Source: an uncultured bacterium (GTDB lineage: Bacteria > Cyanobacteriota > Vampirovibrionia > Gastranaerophilales > Gastranaerophilaceae). Taken from it: DNA of 64,000 bases. Below the pieces are notes generated by a model. That model searched no databases. It was not told the origin of the DNA and saw nothing but the letters and a program-made list of their open reading frames with translations. This document shows positions 16,088-25,201 of this stretch, piece after piece. The stretch covers positions 62,001 through 126,000 of the forward strand of contig CASDVM010000005.1 in assembly GCA_949284415.1 (NCBI GenBank), written 5' to 3'. The translations under genes and the position numbers were made by a program. Positions within the stretch are counted from its first letter, which is position 1; each line of letters begins with the position of its first letter.

Positions 16088-19000
16088 CGCATACCTCCGT
16101 ATGGTTTAATATATCAGTAAATAACAAACTCGGCTCCTGATCAACAATTCTTTCAAAAGATTTAATTTTTCTGCTGGTTGTAAAACAGAGATATTTTTTT
16201 GCTCTTGTAATGGCAACATAAAGCAGTCTCAGGTTTTCCGAGACTAATTCCTGCTTCATATCAAATTCGGATTTTGCTTTGTAATCAGGATTAAGACGTT
16301 TTAAATTTTCCATAAAATCAGAATTTTTTAGTTTAATCTGATTAAAGTCAAGTGTAAGATTTTTTTCAGACATTTCAGGGATAAACACGTAATCAAATTC
16401 ATCACCTTTTGATTTGTGGAGTGTCATAATCTGAACTTTTCCTGCAAAGAATTCTTTATCACTTTCATCTTCTTCGGAGAAGAAGTTAAAACCGCTTAAT
16501 TTCGGTTTTTTAGCAAGTTCCCCGAGATGTTCGACAAGAGTTGGAAAATCTTTATAGTTAAGGTTCAATCGTTTTATTAACGTTGATATGAGATAAACGT
16601 TTGATTTTTCAATCTCTGATGAAAAATAATGAAGCCCGATTTTTATGGCAAGTTCTTCCGGGGCAAGATGCGGGAACGAAAGCCAGTAGTTTAAATCCCA
16701 GTAAAATTGAGAAAGATGAACGTTTTCTATATTGTCGCAGTCAATTTGTATAAACGGATTTTCGTATTTTCTGATTTCAAGCCCCAGACGCTGTTTGTAA
16801 AAACCTGCTTCCGCAAGAATTTCATAATTATCGGCAATAACATTGTTGTCAAACGGATTTATAATCATCTGCATTACTGCAAAAATCACTCTGAAAATAG
16901 ATTTCTGCTCAAGGCTTTCGCTTCTTGTAATAGTTTTCAATCCGCTGTTATTTATAAAGTTAATCCATTGTGCAACCTGATAATTGCTTCTTAATAGAAT
17001 TCCTATTGTGCATTTAGGGTCTTTTTTCAATGCTGATTTTATTTCTTTTAAGATATAATTTCTTTCTTCAAGCGGTTTTTCAAAAATAATTGAATGCAGA
17101 GCGTTTTCAGATACAGGATTTCTTCCTTCAACAGGTTGCATAAAGATTTCAAAGAATGCATTTTTTGTTTCCTCTTGCGTATCTGCCCATTTTACAAGAT
17201 TGTTGGCAAGCGTCCAGACATCTTTTGTACAACGCTGTGAACAGTTCATACTGACGTTATTACTTTCTGATATAAATTTTCTGAATCCTTCAACATCCGC
17301 ATTTGAAAAAGTTGTGGTAATTGCCTGATTTATGTCTCCGCATCTGATTAAATTTTTGTGTTTTGCGCTCAAAATGTTAATCAGTTTTTGCTGAATTGAC
17401 GAGCTGTCCTGTGCCTCATCTTCAATAATATAATGACATATACCCTGATAGTATGCACGTATATCGGCATTGTCTTCAAGGAGTTTAACCGAAGATGTAA
17501 GCATATCATCGTAATCAATTAAATTGGATTCTTTTAAAATTCGCTGATATTCATTGAAAAATTCCAGAAATTTATTAATTTTTTTATCATTAGATTTTTC
17601 TTTAAAATCTTGCTCAGACTTAGTGTGGCTATGTGCGTAGCACCCGCCTATTTTAAACACCGAAATACCTCTGTCAAATTCTTCGGATTCATTCTTTTTA
17701 AGTTTTAATTTATTAGAAATTTCTCTTATTATTCTTGTTCTCTGGGTGTCATCGCAAATTTCAAAATCTGATGAAAGTCCGAGTCTTTCAAAATTACCGT
17801 TTTCTTTCAGTATTCTGAGAGCAAGACCGTGGATAGTGCTGATGTTTGGCAGCTGCGATGAATTTTGTCTTATATTTTTAATTCTGTCGCGAAAGTTTCT
17901 GGCGGCACTTTCCATATAAGTCATTACAAAGATATTTTCGGGGTTTACGCCTTTATCAAGAAGTTTGAGAATTAACGCAAGAAGAATTGTAGTTTTTCCT
18001 GCTCCGGGAACAGCCGAAATAGCCATCTGCCCATGTTCATAATCAAGAACGGGTTTTTGATCCTCCCGCGGTATTATATTAAAATGTTTCTCCTCATCCT
18101 GAACTTGTTTCAGAATCTCTTTGACTTTAATATATTCTTCTATTCCGCCGAAATTCTCTATCCCGTTTCCGTCAAAAAGACTTGAATACGTATAAATCTG
18201 TTCAGATGCACAGAGTGTGAGTTTCCTTAAAATTCGAGCTGTTTTTTCTTTTGAAAGTTCAATATTGTCATCAATTGTGAATTCATCTTTAGCCCAGCCG
18301 CGCTGGAAAACCCATGCATTATACAGAGGTCCTGTGTCGCTTTTAATCCATTCATCACTTGAAATATCAAGCCAGAGCTGATATTTTGTTTTGATTTGAT
18401 TGTCAATAATTTTTTGAGGGGTTGAAATTATCAAATCATTTGATGAAATTTCAAGAGTTGAATAGGGATTTTCTGCAATTATTGAATTTTCAATCTGATT
18501 TATAATTTCTTCCTGTCTGTTTTTAAAATCCTGCCCGAATATATTTTCAAAGTCCTGTAATTCCTTTATAAAGAAATTGAATTTATTTAATTCGGCAGGC
18601 TTAACCTCGTAAAATTGCGCAAGTTCATAATAAATATCATAAACTTTTTCAGAAAGTTTTGCATTACTTTGAGATAATTTGGCAAGAATTTCAAGAAATT
18701 TTTTGTATTTTTCGCTGTATTCTTCAAGTTTAAATGTGTACTCAATAAGCTCTCCGTTTTTTTTGAAATTCTCAAGTATTTCTTTGCAGTATTTTACGGG
18801 AATTCCTAAAAATTCCGAAAACACTACACGCATATCAAATTCATTTACAGGCATTTCGCTGTAGAGTTTCAAAATTGTTAATATTGATTTTACAAGTCTG
18901 TTTTGAATAAGTTTTTCACTCCCTGATAAAAACATAAGATTTGTGTTAATGTTTTCCTTCAGAGAAAATTTGAGCATATCATCAATTACCGGAGTAATTA

Positions 19001-19976
19001 TTGAAATTTCACATGGCAAAACATTTTTTGAAAGAAGTTCATTGATTTGTTTGACAGCAAGATCAATCATTGATGCTCTTTTGGAAGGCGACTGCATCGA
19101 AAAATATTCAAGCGTTTCTTGTTTTGTTTCGGTAATATTAGAAAATAAAATTTCTGCATCATGTGAAAGCTGATTTTCAGATTTAATTTTTTCAGCTTTT
19201 TGTTTAAACAATTCTTCAAATTTCCATACCGCTGTTCTATCGGCGCTCAAATATCCTGCGCGGCTTGCGCCTTTTTCGTCAAACGCTGCGAAAACATCTT
19301 TTAACTGCGGTGCAAGATGTGATATAAAATCAAAACAAACAGGGGTTATTTCATCTCCGTCATCTAAAATTAAATATTTGATATTTTTAAAGTAATCGGA
19401 ATTCTTGTAAACATAATTAAAAACAAGAGTTTGTCTGAGATAATCAAAGTCCCGTAATGCGAGAGTATTTGAAAGTAATTTTTTTAATGTAATTTTAGCA
19501 TCATCAGCAAAACTTTCTCCTAACACCCTGGAGCGCCATTCAACTTCTTCATCCGTTAAATTGTTTTGAACTATTAGTGAGTATCTTCTAAAAATCTGAT
19601 GCAGCAGTGATTTTTTTGAATTGTAACCTTTAAAAGGAATTTCTTTTAAAATATCTTTCAGAATAAACTGCGAAACTTCCAGTCCTGCAAGATTAGGCAA
19701 TATTGCAGGACTGTTGAAAGGGTTAATATTTTCAATAAATGCCCAGTTGTCGCTTATCGTATTATATACAAGCGAAAAAAATGAATGCACCTGTAATTTT
19801 TCAATACAATTTATTTCTAATTTTTCTAAAGTTTTGTTTATGAAGTTTTGTTTAAGATTAGAGTTTTGTACAAGCACTAAAATTTCAGAAGATTTTACGC
19901 CTGAATTCAGTAAATCAGAATATGCTTTTATCAGAAAATCCGTTTTATTAGTGGATATATCGCCTGAAATTAACAT
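16080..19976 (-). CDS. twin-motor SF1 (UvrD/AddA-like) DNA helicase
   Basis: This 1298-residue protein looks like two helicase modules in one chain. Residues 1-610 resemble the inactivated motor of AddB/AdnA-type proteins (LISGDISTNKTDFLIKAY in place of Walker A; LQVHSFFSLVYN). From about 640 an active SF1 motor follows: Walker A in AVPGAGKTTILLA (about 655), DEAQDSSSIQQK (about 855) and YVAITRAKKYL (about 1258). With the adjacent RecB-type nuclease it probably forms an AddAB-like end-resection machine. The start has AGGAG eight bases upstream. Near residue 625 a palindromic repeat adds EILKQVQDE in the linker. Confidence 0.75.
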   Translation of the reverse strand: MLISGDISTNKTDFLIKAYSDLLNSGVKSSEILVLVQNSNLKQNFINKTLEKLEINCIEKLQVHSFFSLVYNTISDNWAFIENINPFNSPAILPNLAGLEVSQFILKDILKEIPFKGYNSKKSLLHQIFRRYSLIVQNNLTDEEVEWRSRVLGESFADDAKITLKKLLSNTLALRDFDYLRQTLVFNYVYKNSDYFKNIKYLILDDGDEITPVCFDFISHLAPQLKDVFAAFDEKGASRAGYLSADRTAVWKFEELFKQKAEKIKSENQLSHDAEILFSNITETKQETLEYFSMQSPSKRASMIDLAVKQINELLSKNVLPCEISIITPVIDDMLKFSLKENINTNLMFLSGSEKLIQNRLVKSILTILKLYSEMPVNEFDMRVVFSEFLGIPVKYCKEILENFKKNGELIEYTFKLEEYSEKYKKFLEILAKLSQSNAKLSEKVYDIYYELAQFYEVKPAELNKFNFFIKELQDFENIFGQDFKNRQEEIINQIENSIIAENPYSTLEISSNDLIISTPQKIIDNQIKTKYQLWLDISSDEWIKSDTGPLYNAWVFQRGWAKDEFTIDDNIELSKEKTARILRKLTLCASEQIYTYSSLFDGNGIENFGGIEEYIKVKEILKQVQDEEKHFNIIPREDQKPVLDYEHGQMAISAVPGAGKTTILLALILKLLDKGVNPENIFVMTYMESAARNFRDRIKNIRQNSSQLPNISTIHGLALRILKENGNFERLGLSSDFEICDDTQRTRIIREISNKLKLKKNESEEFDRGISVFKIGGCYAHSHTKSEQDFKEKSNDKKINKFLEFFNEYQRILKESNLIDYDDMLTSSVKLLEDNADIRAYYQGICHYIIEDEAQDSSSIQQKLINILSAKHKNLIRCGDINQAITTTFSNADVEGFRKFISESNNVSMNCSQRCTKDVWTLANNLVKWADTQEETKNAFFEIFMQPVEGRNPVSENALHSIIFEKPLEERNYILKEIKSALKKDPKCTIGILLRSNYQVAQWINFINNSGLKTITRSESLEQKSIFRVIFAVMQMIINPFDNNVIADNYEILAEAGFYKQRLGLEIRKYENPFIQIDCDNIENVHLSQFYWDLNYWLSFPHLAPEELAIKIGLHYFSSEIEKSNVYLISTLIKRLNLNYKDFPTLVEHLGELAKKPKLSGFNFFSEEDESDKEFFAGKVQIMTLHKSKGDEFDYVFIPEMSEKNLTLDFNQIKLKNSDFMENLKRLNPDYKAKSEFDMKQELVSENLRLLYVAITRAKKYLCFTTSRKIKSFERIVDQEPSLLFTDILNHTEVCDE
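18093..18120. repeat. palindromic element inside helicase gene
   Basis: TCCTGAACTTGTTTCAGAAT is read in frame as ILKQVQDE between the two helicase modules. Confidence 0.75.
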
Positions 19977-20046
19977 CCATACTCCTTCAAAAATAATTGT
20001 ATCATGAACAATAAAAAATTTATTTTGTCCTCATCCTTCTGAACTA

Positions 20047-20075
20047 TTGCATTTTTTTAGCCGTTAGGCTATTAT
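20047..20075 (+). promoter_or_regulatory. promoter with internal dyad
   Basis: TTGCAT (20047-20052), 17 bases, TATTAT (20070-20075). The spacer contains AGCC-GTTA-GGCT, a possible operator for the small winged-helix product. Confidence 0.55.
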
Positions 20076-20134
20076 ATATCCATAAACGGAGAGAAGGTAA
20101 TACAAAATTTAGAAAAAATGCATGGAGGTTAATT

Positions 20135-20341
20135 ATGCAAGAATTACAAGAACAAATCGGACAATCAGCAGGTCAAATCTACAACTATTTGAACAGCAAC
20201 GGAGAATCTACATTCTCAAAAATGAAAAAAGAATTAGATCTTAAAGGAAACTTTGCAGATTTAGGTCTTGGCTGGTTAGCAAGAGAAGACAAAGTTGAAA
20301 TTTCTAAAAAAGGTGCTTCTGTAAGCGTAAGACTTAAATAG
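20135..20341 (+). CDS. small winged-helix protein (DUF2582-like)
   Basis: This 68-residue protein opens MQELQEQIGQSAGQIYNYLN and matches the small winged-helix DNA-binding family often annotated DUF2582; GWLAREDKVEISKKGASVSV fits the wing. A strong GGAGG precedes the start and an intrinsic terminator follows, so it is monocistronic. It may bind DNA, including the dyad in its own promoter; targets are unknown. Confidence 0.75.
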   Translation: MQELQEQIGQSAGQIYNYLNSNGESTFSKMKKELDLKGNFADLGLGWLAREDKVEISKKGASVSVRLK

Positions 20342-20363
20342 TTTTAGAGAAAAAGACATCATT

Positions 20364-20396
20364 AAAAAAGACACTTTTTAAAAAGTGTCTTTTTTA
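20364..20396 (+). terminator. intrinsic terminator
   Basis: AAAAAGACACTTTTT / AAAAAGTGTCTTTTT stem with T tail, 23 bases after the winged-helix gene. Confidence 0.9.
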
Positions 20397-20399
20397 TTA

Positions 20400-21190
20400 T
20401 GTAAATAAAAAGAGCCTCTAAAAAATATTTTCAGAAGCTTTCGAAATCTTTATGATTCCTCGTGTAAAGGTTAGTAGGTAGAAAGTGTAGTAGGTAGTGT
20501 GAAAATTTATTAATTCGCTTTTGCGTTTTGATTTATTTCTTACATATTAATAAAGTATTTATTGAGTATATAATTGCGCAATACCGTATATATTGTAATA
20601 AAACTTTACATAATAAATATTATCAGAAAATAAAAATAAACTAATCATACTTTATTTGCCTCCGGCAGGGTCTTCCAGACAGGGGAACTTTTTATGGAAA
20701 AAGTTCCTCAAAACCAGCGACACACATCCACTCGCTAATAATTTACAAGACTCAGCTTGAGGCGTGTAAACTCGTTACACTCAGACAATACACGCCTTTG
20801 GAATTTGCTTTCGTCTGTAATTATTGCTCGTTCCGTTATCGTCGCATTATTTATATAATTATTTAAAATTAAAAAAAGTTCGACCATTAATGAAGCGAAT
20901 AATTAATGTTAGCGAAACAACAACAAAACGAGTGCTGTCTGAGCGGTAAAGTTTTTTAGATTCTGAAACAAGTTTATAATGACAAAAATGTAGCGAGTTC
21001 ACTCGTTTTAAGTTGAGCGTTACAATTAATTAATGAGCGTAATGTCGGTCGAGAGCTTCTTTGCGGTACTTTCTTGTCGGTACAAGAAAGTACAAAGAAT
21101 TTTCTTTAGTTTATTATTGAAATACTTATAATATTTATTATGTATCATATTTATTTTTGTTTTATAATTGTTAATATTAAAAAAGGATTA
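20400..21190. other. gene-free 800-base stretch with inverted repeats
   Basis: No convincing coding frame is seen. It holds a GTAGTAGGTAG-type short repeat (about 20470), an inverted repeat GGAACTTTTT/AAAAAGTTCC (about 20685-20707), a degenerate copy of the CTGAAACAAGTT element (about 20965) and a hairpin GTACTTTCTTG/CAAGAAAGTAC (about 21067-21094). It looks like accumulated repeat debris rather than a gene. Confidence 0.5.
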
Positions 21191-21194
21191 GTAT

Positions 21195-21674
21195 ATGAAA
21201 ATAGCAATATATCCGGGAAGCTTTGACCCGATTACTAAAGGACATTTAGATATTTTAAAAACTGCTGCGGAAATTTTTGATAAAGTAATTATTGCAGTTG
21301 CAAAAAATCCCGATAAAACAGGTTTTTTGCCTGTAGATATCCGTGTAAAACTTATAAAAGATAGCGTTAAAGATTTAGAAAACGTAGAAGTTGATTCTTT
21401 TGAAGGCTTGACAATTAATTATGCAAGAGAACGTAACGCAACCGTTCTTATAAGAGGTTTGCGTGCAGTATCTGATTTTGAATATGAAATGCAGTTATCT
21501 CAGGCAAACAGCGCTTTAGCGGATGAGGTTAAGACAGTTTTTCTTACAACAAAACCTAAATACAACTTTATATCATCAAGTACAATCAAAGAAATTTTCC
21601 TTAATAACGGTGATATTTCAAAATTTGTTCCGGAGCCTGTAAATGAATATTTGCAAAATTCTTATAAATGTTAA
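21195..21674 (+). CDS. coaD: phosphopantetheine adenylyltransferase
   Basis: The penultimate step of CoA synthesis adds AMP to 4'-phosphopantetheine. Motifs: YPGSFDPITKGHLDIL (TxGH), VLIRGLRAVSDFEYE and KYNFISSSTIKEI. Length of 159 residues is normal. AAAGGA precedes the start. It belongs with panB and panC elsewhere in the window to the same pathway. Confidence 0.97.
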   Translation: MKIAIYPGSFDPITKGHLDILKTAAEIFDKVIIAVAKNPDKTGFLPVDIRVKLIKDSVKDLENVEVDSFEGLTINYARERNATVLIRGLRAVSDFEYEMQLSQANSALADEVKTVFLTTKPKYNFISSSTIKEIFLNNGDISKFVPEPVNEYLQNSYKC

Positions 21675-21703
21675 AATATATAGATTTTTCCGTAACAAAT
21701 TAT

Positions 21704-21732
21704 TTGACAATTGATATACGCTTATGTAGAAT
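21704..21732 (+). promoter_or_regulatory. promoter between coaD and the coiled-coil gene
   Basis: TTGACA (21704-21709), 17 bases, TAGAAT (21727-21732). It argues against the upstream TTG start at 21711 and for the ATG at 21765. Confidence 0.6.
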
Positions 21733-21764
21733 GTAATTATAGCAAGAAAGGTATATGTGTAACA

Positions 21765-22370
21765 ATGCAACAAAATGGTGTATATGATTTATTAAAAATG
21801 TTGGAAATTTCTTTGGAGGAAGGTTTTCCTATTATTCCGCGCAAGTTTACCGTTGTAAAGACTAAAGAAATCGAAACATTAATTGATAGAATTTATGCTT
21901 CTCTGCCGGTAGAAGTTCAGGAAGCAAGAGCATTTTTAAGACGTAGGGAAGAACTGCAGATAGAAGCACAGCAAAAGGCTGAAAAAATTGTTCAGGATGC
22001 TCAGGCAGAAGCAGACAGAAAGCTGTCAGAGGCAGACTTTATTAAGGCTTTGGAACGTGAAGGCATCAGAATCAGAACTCAGGTTCAGCAGGAGTGTGAA
22101 GAATTAAAGCGCAAAGCAATGGAAGAAGCCGATAATATTCGTGCACAGGCTGTAGAAGAAGCTATGAAGACTAAAGAAGGTGCCGAACTTTATGCCGAAC
22201 AGGTTTTAACTAATCTGGAAAAGAATTTGACCCAGCAGCAGCAAATTGTTAAAAACGGTCAGGTTTATATGGAAAAACTTCGTTCAGATTCTTTCGGCAG
22301 CTATGATATTCCGTCATCTTACACATCGGAAAGAGCTCAGTCTTCCGGTTCTGATTTTGTAATAAAGTAG
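21765..22370 (+). CDS. coiled-coil protein, ATP-synthase-stalk/DivIVA-like
   Basis: This 201-residue protein starts MQQNGVYDLLKMLEISLEEG. Residues 25-60 resemble the small domain of proteins often found next to coaD (FTVVKTKEIETLIDRIYASL), and about 70-170 is a continuous charged coiled coil (EAQQKAEKIVQDAQAEADRK). Such proteins are usually annotated as ATPase-stalk-like or division-associated; the true role is not established. No membrane segment. It has its own promoter and an intrinsic terminator. Confidence 0.6.
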   Translation: MQQNGVYDLLKMLEISLEEGFPIIPRKFTVVKTKEIETLIDRIYASLPVEVQEARAFLRRREELQIEAQQKAEKIVQDAQAEADRKLSEADFIKALEREGIRIRTQVQQECEELKRKAMEEADNIRAQAVEEAMKTKEGAELYAEQVLTNLEKNLTQQQQIVKNGQVYMEKLRSDSFGSYDIPSSYTSERAQSSGSDFVIK

Positions 22371-22389
22371 ACGTGTTAAATTTTTTAAT

Positions 22390-22425
22390 AAAATCAGCAG
22401 GTTAATCTACCGGCTGATTTTTTTG
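22390..22425 (+). terminator. intrinsic terminator
   Basis: AAATCAGC / GCTGATTT stem with seven T residues after the coiled-coil gene. Confidence 0.85.
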
Positions 22426-22505
22426 TACATGCTTATAGTTTTTTAACATATTGTTTGCAATTTATTTTGTTTGGTTTATTATGATAACATAAGCCGATTT
22501 AATTA

Positions 22506-22533
22506 GAATGTGAGTTCCATCACATTCTTTTTT
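22506..22533 (+). terminator. attenuator-like hairpin in rpmG leader
   Basis: GAATGTGA (22506-22513) and TCACATTC (22520-22527) followed by a T run lie about 75 bases before rpmG. The location in a leader suggests attenuation of the rpmG-secE-nusG unit. Confidence 0.5.
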
Positions 22534-22604
22534 AAAGGGCGAATAAAATGGGCGAAAGAGCTCTGATAATTTAAAATTTAATTAACTGAAAAGGAAATAA
22601 AACA

Positions 22605-22772
22605 ATGGGTATCAAAGGAAAAAATGACAGAATGGTAGTTCTTGCATGTGAAGATTGCAAAGAAAGAAACTACACAACAACAAAAAACAAAAAAAATATT
22701 AAAGAAAGACTTGAGTTGAGTAAATACTGCCCGACTTGCAAAAAACACACCAACCACAAGGAAACAAAATAA
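22605..22772 (+). CDS. rpmG: 50S ribosomal protein L33
   Basis: This 55-residue protein reads [20 protein letters not shown] at the N-terminus and has two CxxC pairs (residues 15/18 and 42/45), the zinc-binding form of L33. AAAAGGAAAT precedes the ATG. It sits before tRNA-Trp and secE, the classical order. Confidence 0.95.
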   Translation: MGIKGKNDRMVVLACEDCKERNYTTTKNKKNIKERLELSKYCPTCKKHTNHKETK

Positions 22773-22854
22773 CAGAAGTTCGGATGTCAAGAGGTCAGAG
22801 GTCAAGTTAATAATAAGCCTGTCTTCTTCCTTTTGTCAGCCGAATCTCTGACTT

Positions 22855-22927
22855 GCGTCCTTAGTTCAGTTGGTAGAACGTCGGTCTCCAAAACCGGATG
22901 TCGAGGGTTCGAGTCCTTCAGGGCGCG
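22855..22927 (+). tRNA. trnW: tRNA-Trp (CCA)
   Basis: The acceptor GCGTCCT pairs with AGGGCGC. The anticodon stem CGGT/ACCG encloses CTCCAAA (anticodon CCA), and the T-arm is GAGGGTTCGAGTCCTTC. The 73-base gene has no encoded CCA end. It lies between rpmG and secE. Confidence 0.95.
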
Positions 22928-22956
22928 ATTTTATAAAAACGTAAGGAAACAAAATT

Positions 22957-23181
22957 ATGATAGGCGCAGAAAATCAAATGCCGGCATGGCTTGAAAAATC
23001 TACAAATTCAGTAAAAACATACTTCAGAGGTGTAAGAACCGAATGGGGTAAAATCAGCTGGCCCGAAAAACGTCAGGTTGTTGCCGAAACTGTTTTTGTT
23101 ATTGCGATAGTTTTTGTTTTTACCGTTGCGGTTTATTTAATGGATATAATTTTTAAAGGTTTGCTCGGATTAATAAAATAG
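22957..23181 (+). CDS. secE: preprotein translocase subunit SecE
   Basis: This 74-residue single-span SecE has the conserved amphipathic region FRGVRTEWGKISWPEKRQVV followed by one membrane helix (about 48-70). It is part of the SecYEG channel. It stands directly before nusG in the canonical cluster, with a TAAGGAA ribosome site. Confidence 0.95.
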   Translation: MIGAENQMPAWLEKSTNSVKTYFRGVRTEWGKISWPEKRQVVAETVFVIAIVFVFTVAVYLMDIIFKGLLGLIK

Positions 23182-23209
23182 TCCTGCATACAAAAAATAA
23201 AGGTGGCTT

Positions 23210-23836
23210 ATGACTGAAAAAGAAAAATCAATGAAAGAACAGCTTGACGAAGACAAAGCTCAGGAAGCTCAGGAAGCTAAAGCTGAAGAAGAGGCTAAAG
23301 AAGCTAAGAAAAATCAAAAACGCTGGTATATTGTTCATACATATTCAGGGTATGAAAACAAAGTAAAAGTTAACCTTGAAAAACGTATTGAATATATGAA
23401 CATGGGTGATAAAATCTTTAGAATTGAAGTTCCGCAAAAAACCGTAACACAAATGAAAGGCGGTAAAAAACAGGAACGTGAAGAAAAAATATTTCCCGGC
23501 TATGTTCTTGTTGAAATGATTATGGACGAAGACAGCTGGTATGTCGTAAGACACACTTCAGGCGTTACAAAGTTTGTCGGCTCGGCTAAGAAACCTATTC
23601 CTGCGCGCGACAGTGAAATTAAAAAGATTATTAACCGTTCAAGTTCAACTTCTCAAAAAATTGAGCTTGATGTTAAAGCGGGCGACAAAGTCAGAATTGT
23701 ATCAGGACCGTTTGCTGACTTTATCGCTGATATTATCGAAGTTTATCCTGATAAATCTAAACTTCGTGCAAATGTTTCAATCTTTGGACGTGAAACTCCT
23801 GTAGAACTGGAATACAAACAAATTAACAAGTTGTAA
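23210..23836 (+). CDS. nusG: transcription termination/antitermination factor NusG
   Basis: This 208-residue protein has a charged N-terminal extension of about 35 residues, the NGN domain (KRWYIVHTYSGYENKVKVNL; FPGYVLVEM) and a C-terminal KOW domain (AGDKVRIVSGPFADFIADI). It couples RNA polymerase to ribosomes or Rho. AAGGTGG precedes the start. Confidence 0.96.
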   Translation: MTEKEKSMKEQLDEDKAQEAQEAKAEEEAKEAKKNQKRWYIVHTYSGYENKVKVNLEKRIEYMNMGDKIFRIEVPQKTVTQMKGGKKQEREEKIFPGYVLVEMIMDEDSWYVVRHTSGVTKFVGSAKKPIPARDSEIKKIINRSSSTSQKIELDVKAGDKVRIVSGPFADFIADIIEVYPDKSKLRANVSIFGRETPVELEYKQINKL

Positions 23837-23915
23837 TCTAAACTTTTTAAAGATGACTGCGTGGGCAGCACGAATAAAAACAAATTAATAAATTATAACA
23901 ATTAGTACAAAAGCT

Positions 23916-23968
23916 GTGGAAGGACCCTCCGCAAAAACTCGTAAAAACACGGAGACCGTTAGTACCAC
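23916..23968 (+). promoter_or_regulatory. L1-binding-like leader element, copy 1
   Basis: GTGG (23916-23919) pairs with CCAC (23965-23968), enclosing GAAGGAC, a CTCCG/CGGAG stem and CCGTTAGTA. The same framework recurs between rplK and rplA, which suggests autogenous control by L1. Confidence 0.5.
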
Positions 23969-23982
23969 AAAAGGAGAAAAAA

Positions 23983-24411
23983 ATGGCTAAAAAAGTAGTA
24001 GGAAAAATCAAGCTTCAAATTGAAGCAGGTAAAGCAAATCCGTCCCCGCCGGTTGGCCCTGCATTAGGTCAGCATGGTGTTAACATCATGGATTTCTGCA
24101 AGCAGTTTAATGCTAAAACAGAATCTCAAGCTGGATATATTATTCCGGTTGTTATTGATGTTTATGAAGACAGAAGTTTTTCATTTATCGTAAAATCACC
24201 GCCGGCACCTGTTCTTATTAAGAAAGCTTTAAACCTTCCGAAAGGTTCGGCTGTTCCTAATAAGGATAAAGTAGGCGAAATTACTAAAGAACAGCTTGAA
24301 GAAATTGCTAAAATTAAAATGAACGACTTAAATGCAACATCTATGGAAGCTGCTGTGAACATGATTAAAGGTTCTTGCAGAGCTATGGGTGTTACTGTAA
24401 AAGAAGGTTAG
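23983..24411 (+). CDS. rplK: 50S ribosomal protein L11
   Basis: This 142-residue protein shows [20 protein letters not shown], the N-terminal factor-interacting domain, and the C-terminal 23S rRNA-binding domain ([20 protein letters not shown]). AAAAGGAG precedes the ATG. It is followed by rplA. Confidence 0.97.
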   Translation: MAKKVVGKIKLQIEAGKANPSPPVGPALGQHGVNIMDFCKQFNAKTESQAGYIIPVVIDVYEDRSFSFIVKSPPAPVLIKKALNLPKGSAVPNKDKVGEITKEQLEEIAKIKMNDLNATSMEAAVNMIKGSCRAMGVTVKEG

Positions 24412-24412
24412 A

Positions 24413-24440
24413 TGGAAGGACGTAAGTCCGTTATTACCAC
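24413..24440 (+). promoter_or_regulatory. L1-binding-like element, copy 2
   Basis: TGGAAGGAC, a short GTAAGTCC stem, GTTATTACCA and C repeat the framework of the element before rplK. It lies immediately after the rplK stop and before rplA. Confidence 0.5.
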
Positions 24441-24457
24441 GAAAGGAATTTAAAATA

Positions 24458-25183
24458 ATGAGTAAATTAACTAAAAAACAAAAGAAAATGCAGGAAATGC
24501 TGGAAGGATTTGTTCAGCCGGCTACTGCAGCTGATACAATTAAAAAATTGAAAGAAATTTCAAAAGAAGTTTCTAAATTTAATGAAACAGTAGAGTGCCA
24601 CATGAGATTAGGTATCGATGTTCGTCAGGCTGACCAGCAGATCAGATCAACTGTTGTTTTGCCTGCAGGTTTAGGTAAAACCGTAAAAGTTTGCGTAATT
24701 GCAAAAGGTCCTAAAGCTACAGAAGCAAAAGATGCAGGTGCGGATTATGCAGGCGCTGAAGAAATTATCGATAAAATTTCTGACGGCTGGTTTGATTTCG
24801 ACACATTGATTGCAACTCCTGATTGTATGGGTATGCTCGGGAAATTAGGACGTGTTTTAGGGCCTAAAGGTTTGATGCCTAACCCGAAAACAGGAACAGT
24901 TACAATGGATGTCGCAAAAGCTGTTAAAGATGCAAAAGCAGGTAAAGTTGAATACAGAGCAGACAAACAGGGTATGATTCACTGTCCTGTCGGCAAAATT
25001 GAATTCAGCGAAGAAGATTTGCTTAAAAACTATGCTACTCTTGCTGATGCAGTATTGAGAGCAAAACCGGCTTCTGCAAAAGGTACATTTGTTAAATCGG
25101 TTTACCTTTCAACAACAATGGGGCCCGGAATCAAATTAGATCCGAAAAACTTTGCTGCAGAAGTTAAAGAATTGATGGCATAA
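24458..25183 (+). CDS. rplA: 50S ribosomal protein L1
   Basis: This 241-residue two-domain L1 protein includes [40 protein letters not shown] and [15 protein letters not shown]. It binds the L1 stalk of 23S rRNA and usually represses its own operon. It ends at an intrinsic terminator instead of continuing into rplJ. Confidence 0.97.
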   Translation: MSKLTKKQKKMQEMLEGFVQPATAADTIKKLKEISKEVSKFNETVECHMRLGIDVRQADQQIRSTVVLPAGLGKTVKVCVIAKGPKATEAKDAGADYAGAEEIIDKISDGWFDFDTLIATPDCMGMLGKLGRVLGPKGLMPNPKTGTVTMDVAKAVKDAKAGKVEYRADKQGMIHCPVGKIEFSEEDLLKNYATLADAVLRAKPASAKGTFVKSVYLSTTMGPGIKLDPKNFAAEVKELMA

Positions 25184-25201
25184 GCTGATTAATAAACTAA
25201 T

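Noticed and set aside
15425-19976. Defence island
   Set aside because: Helicase and nuclease look like a housekeeping AddAB-type repair pair; no methyltransferase, toxin or other defence genes adjoin.
20400-21190. Decayed insertion sequence
   Set aside because: Inverted repeats are present, but no transposase fragment could be read in any frame.
21711-21764. Longer N-terminus of the coiled-coil gene
   Set aside because: It lies within a TTGACA-17-TAGAAT promoter.
22578-22805. Minus-strand frame over 22.6-22.8 kb
   Set aside because: It covers rpmG in reverse. The plus strand encodes a perfect L33 with two CxxC pairs.
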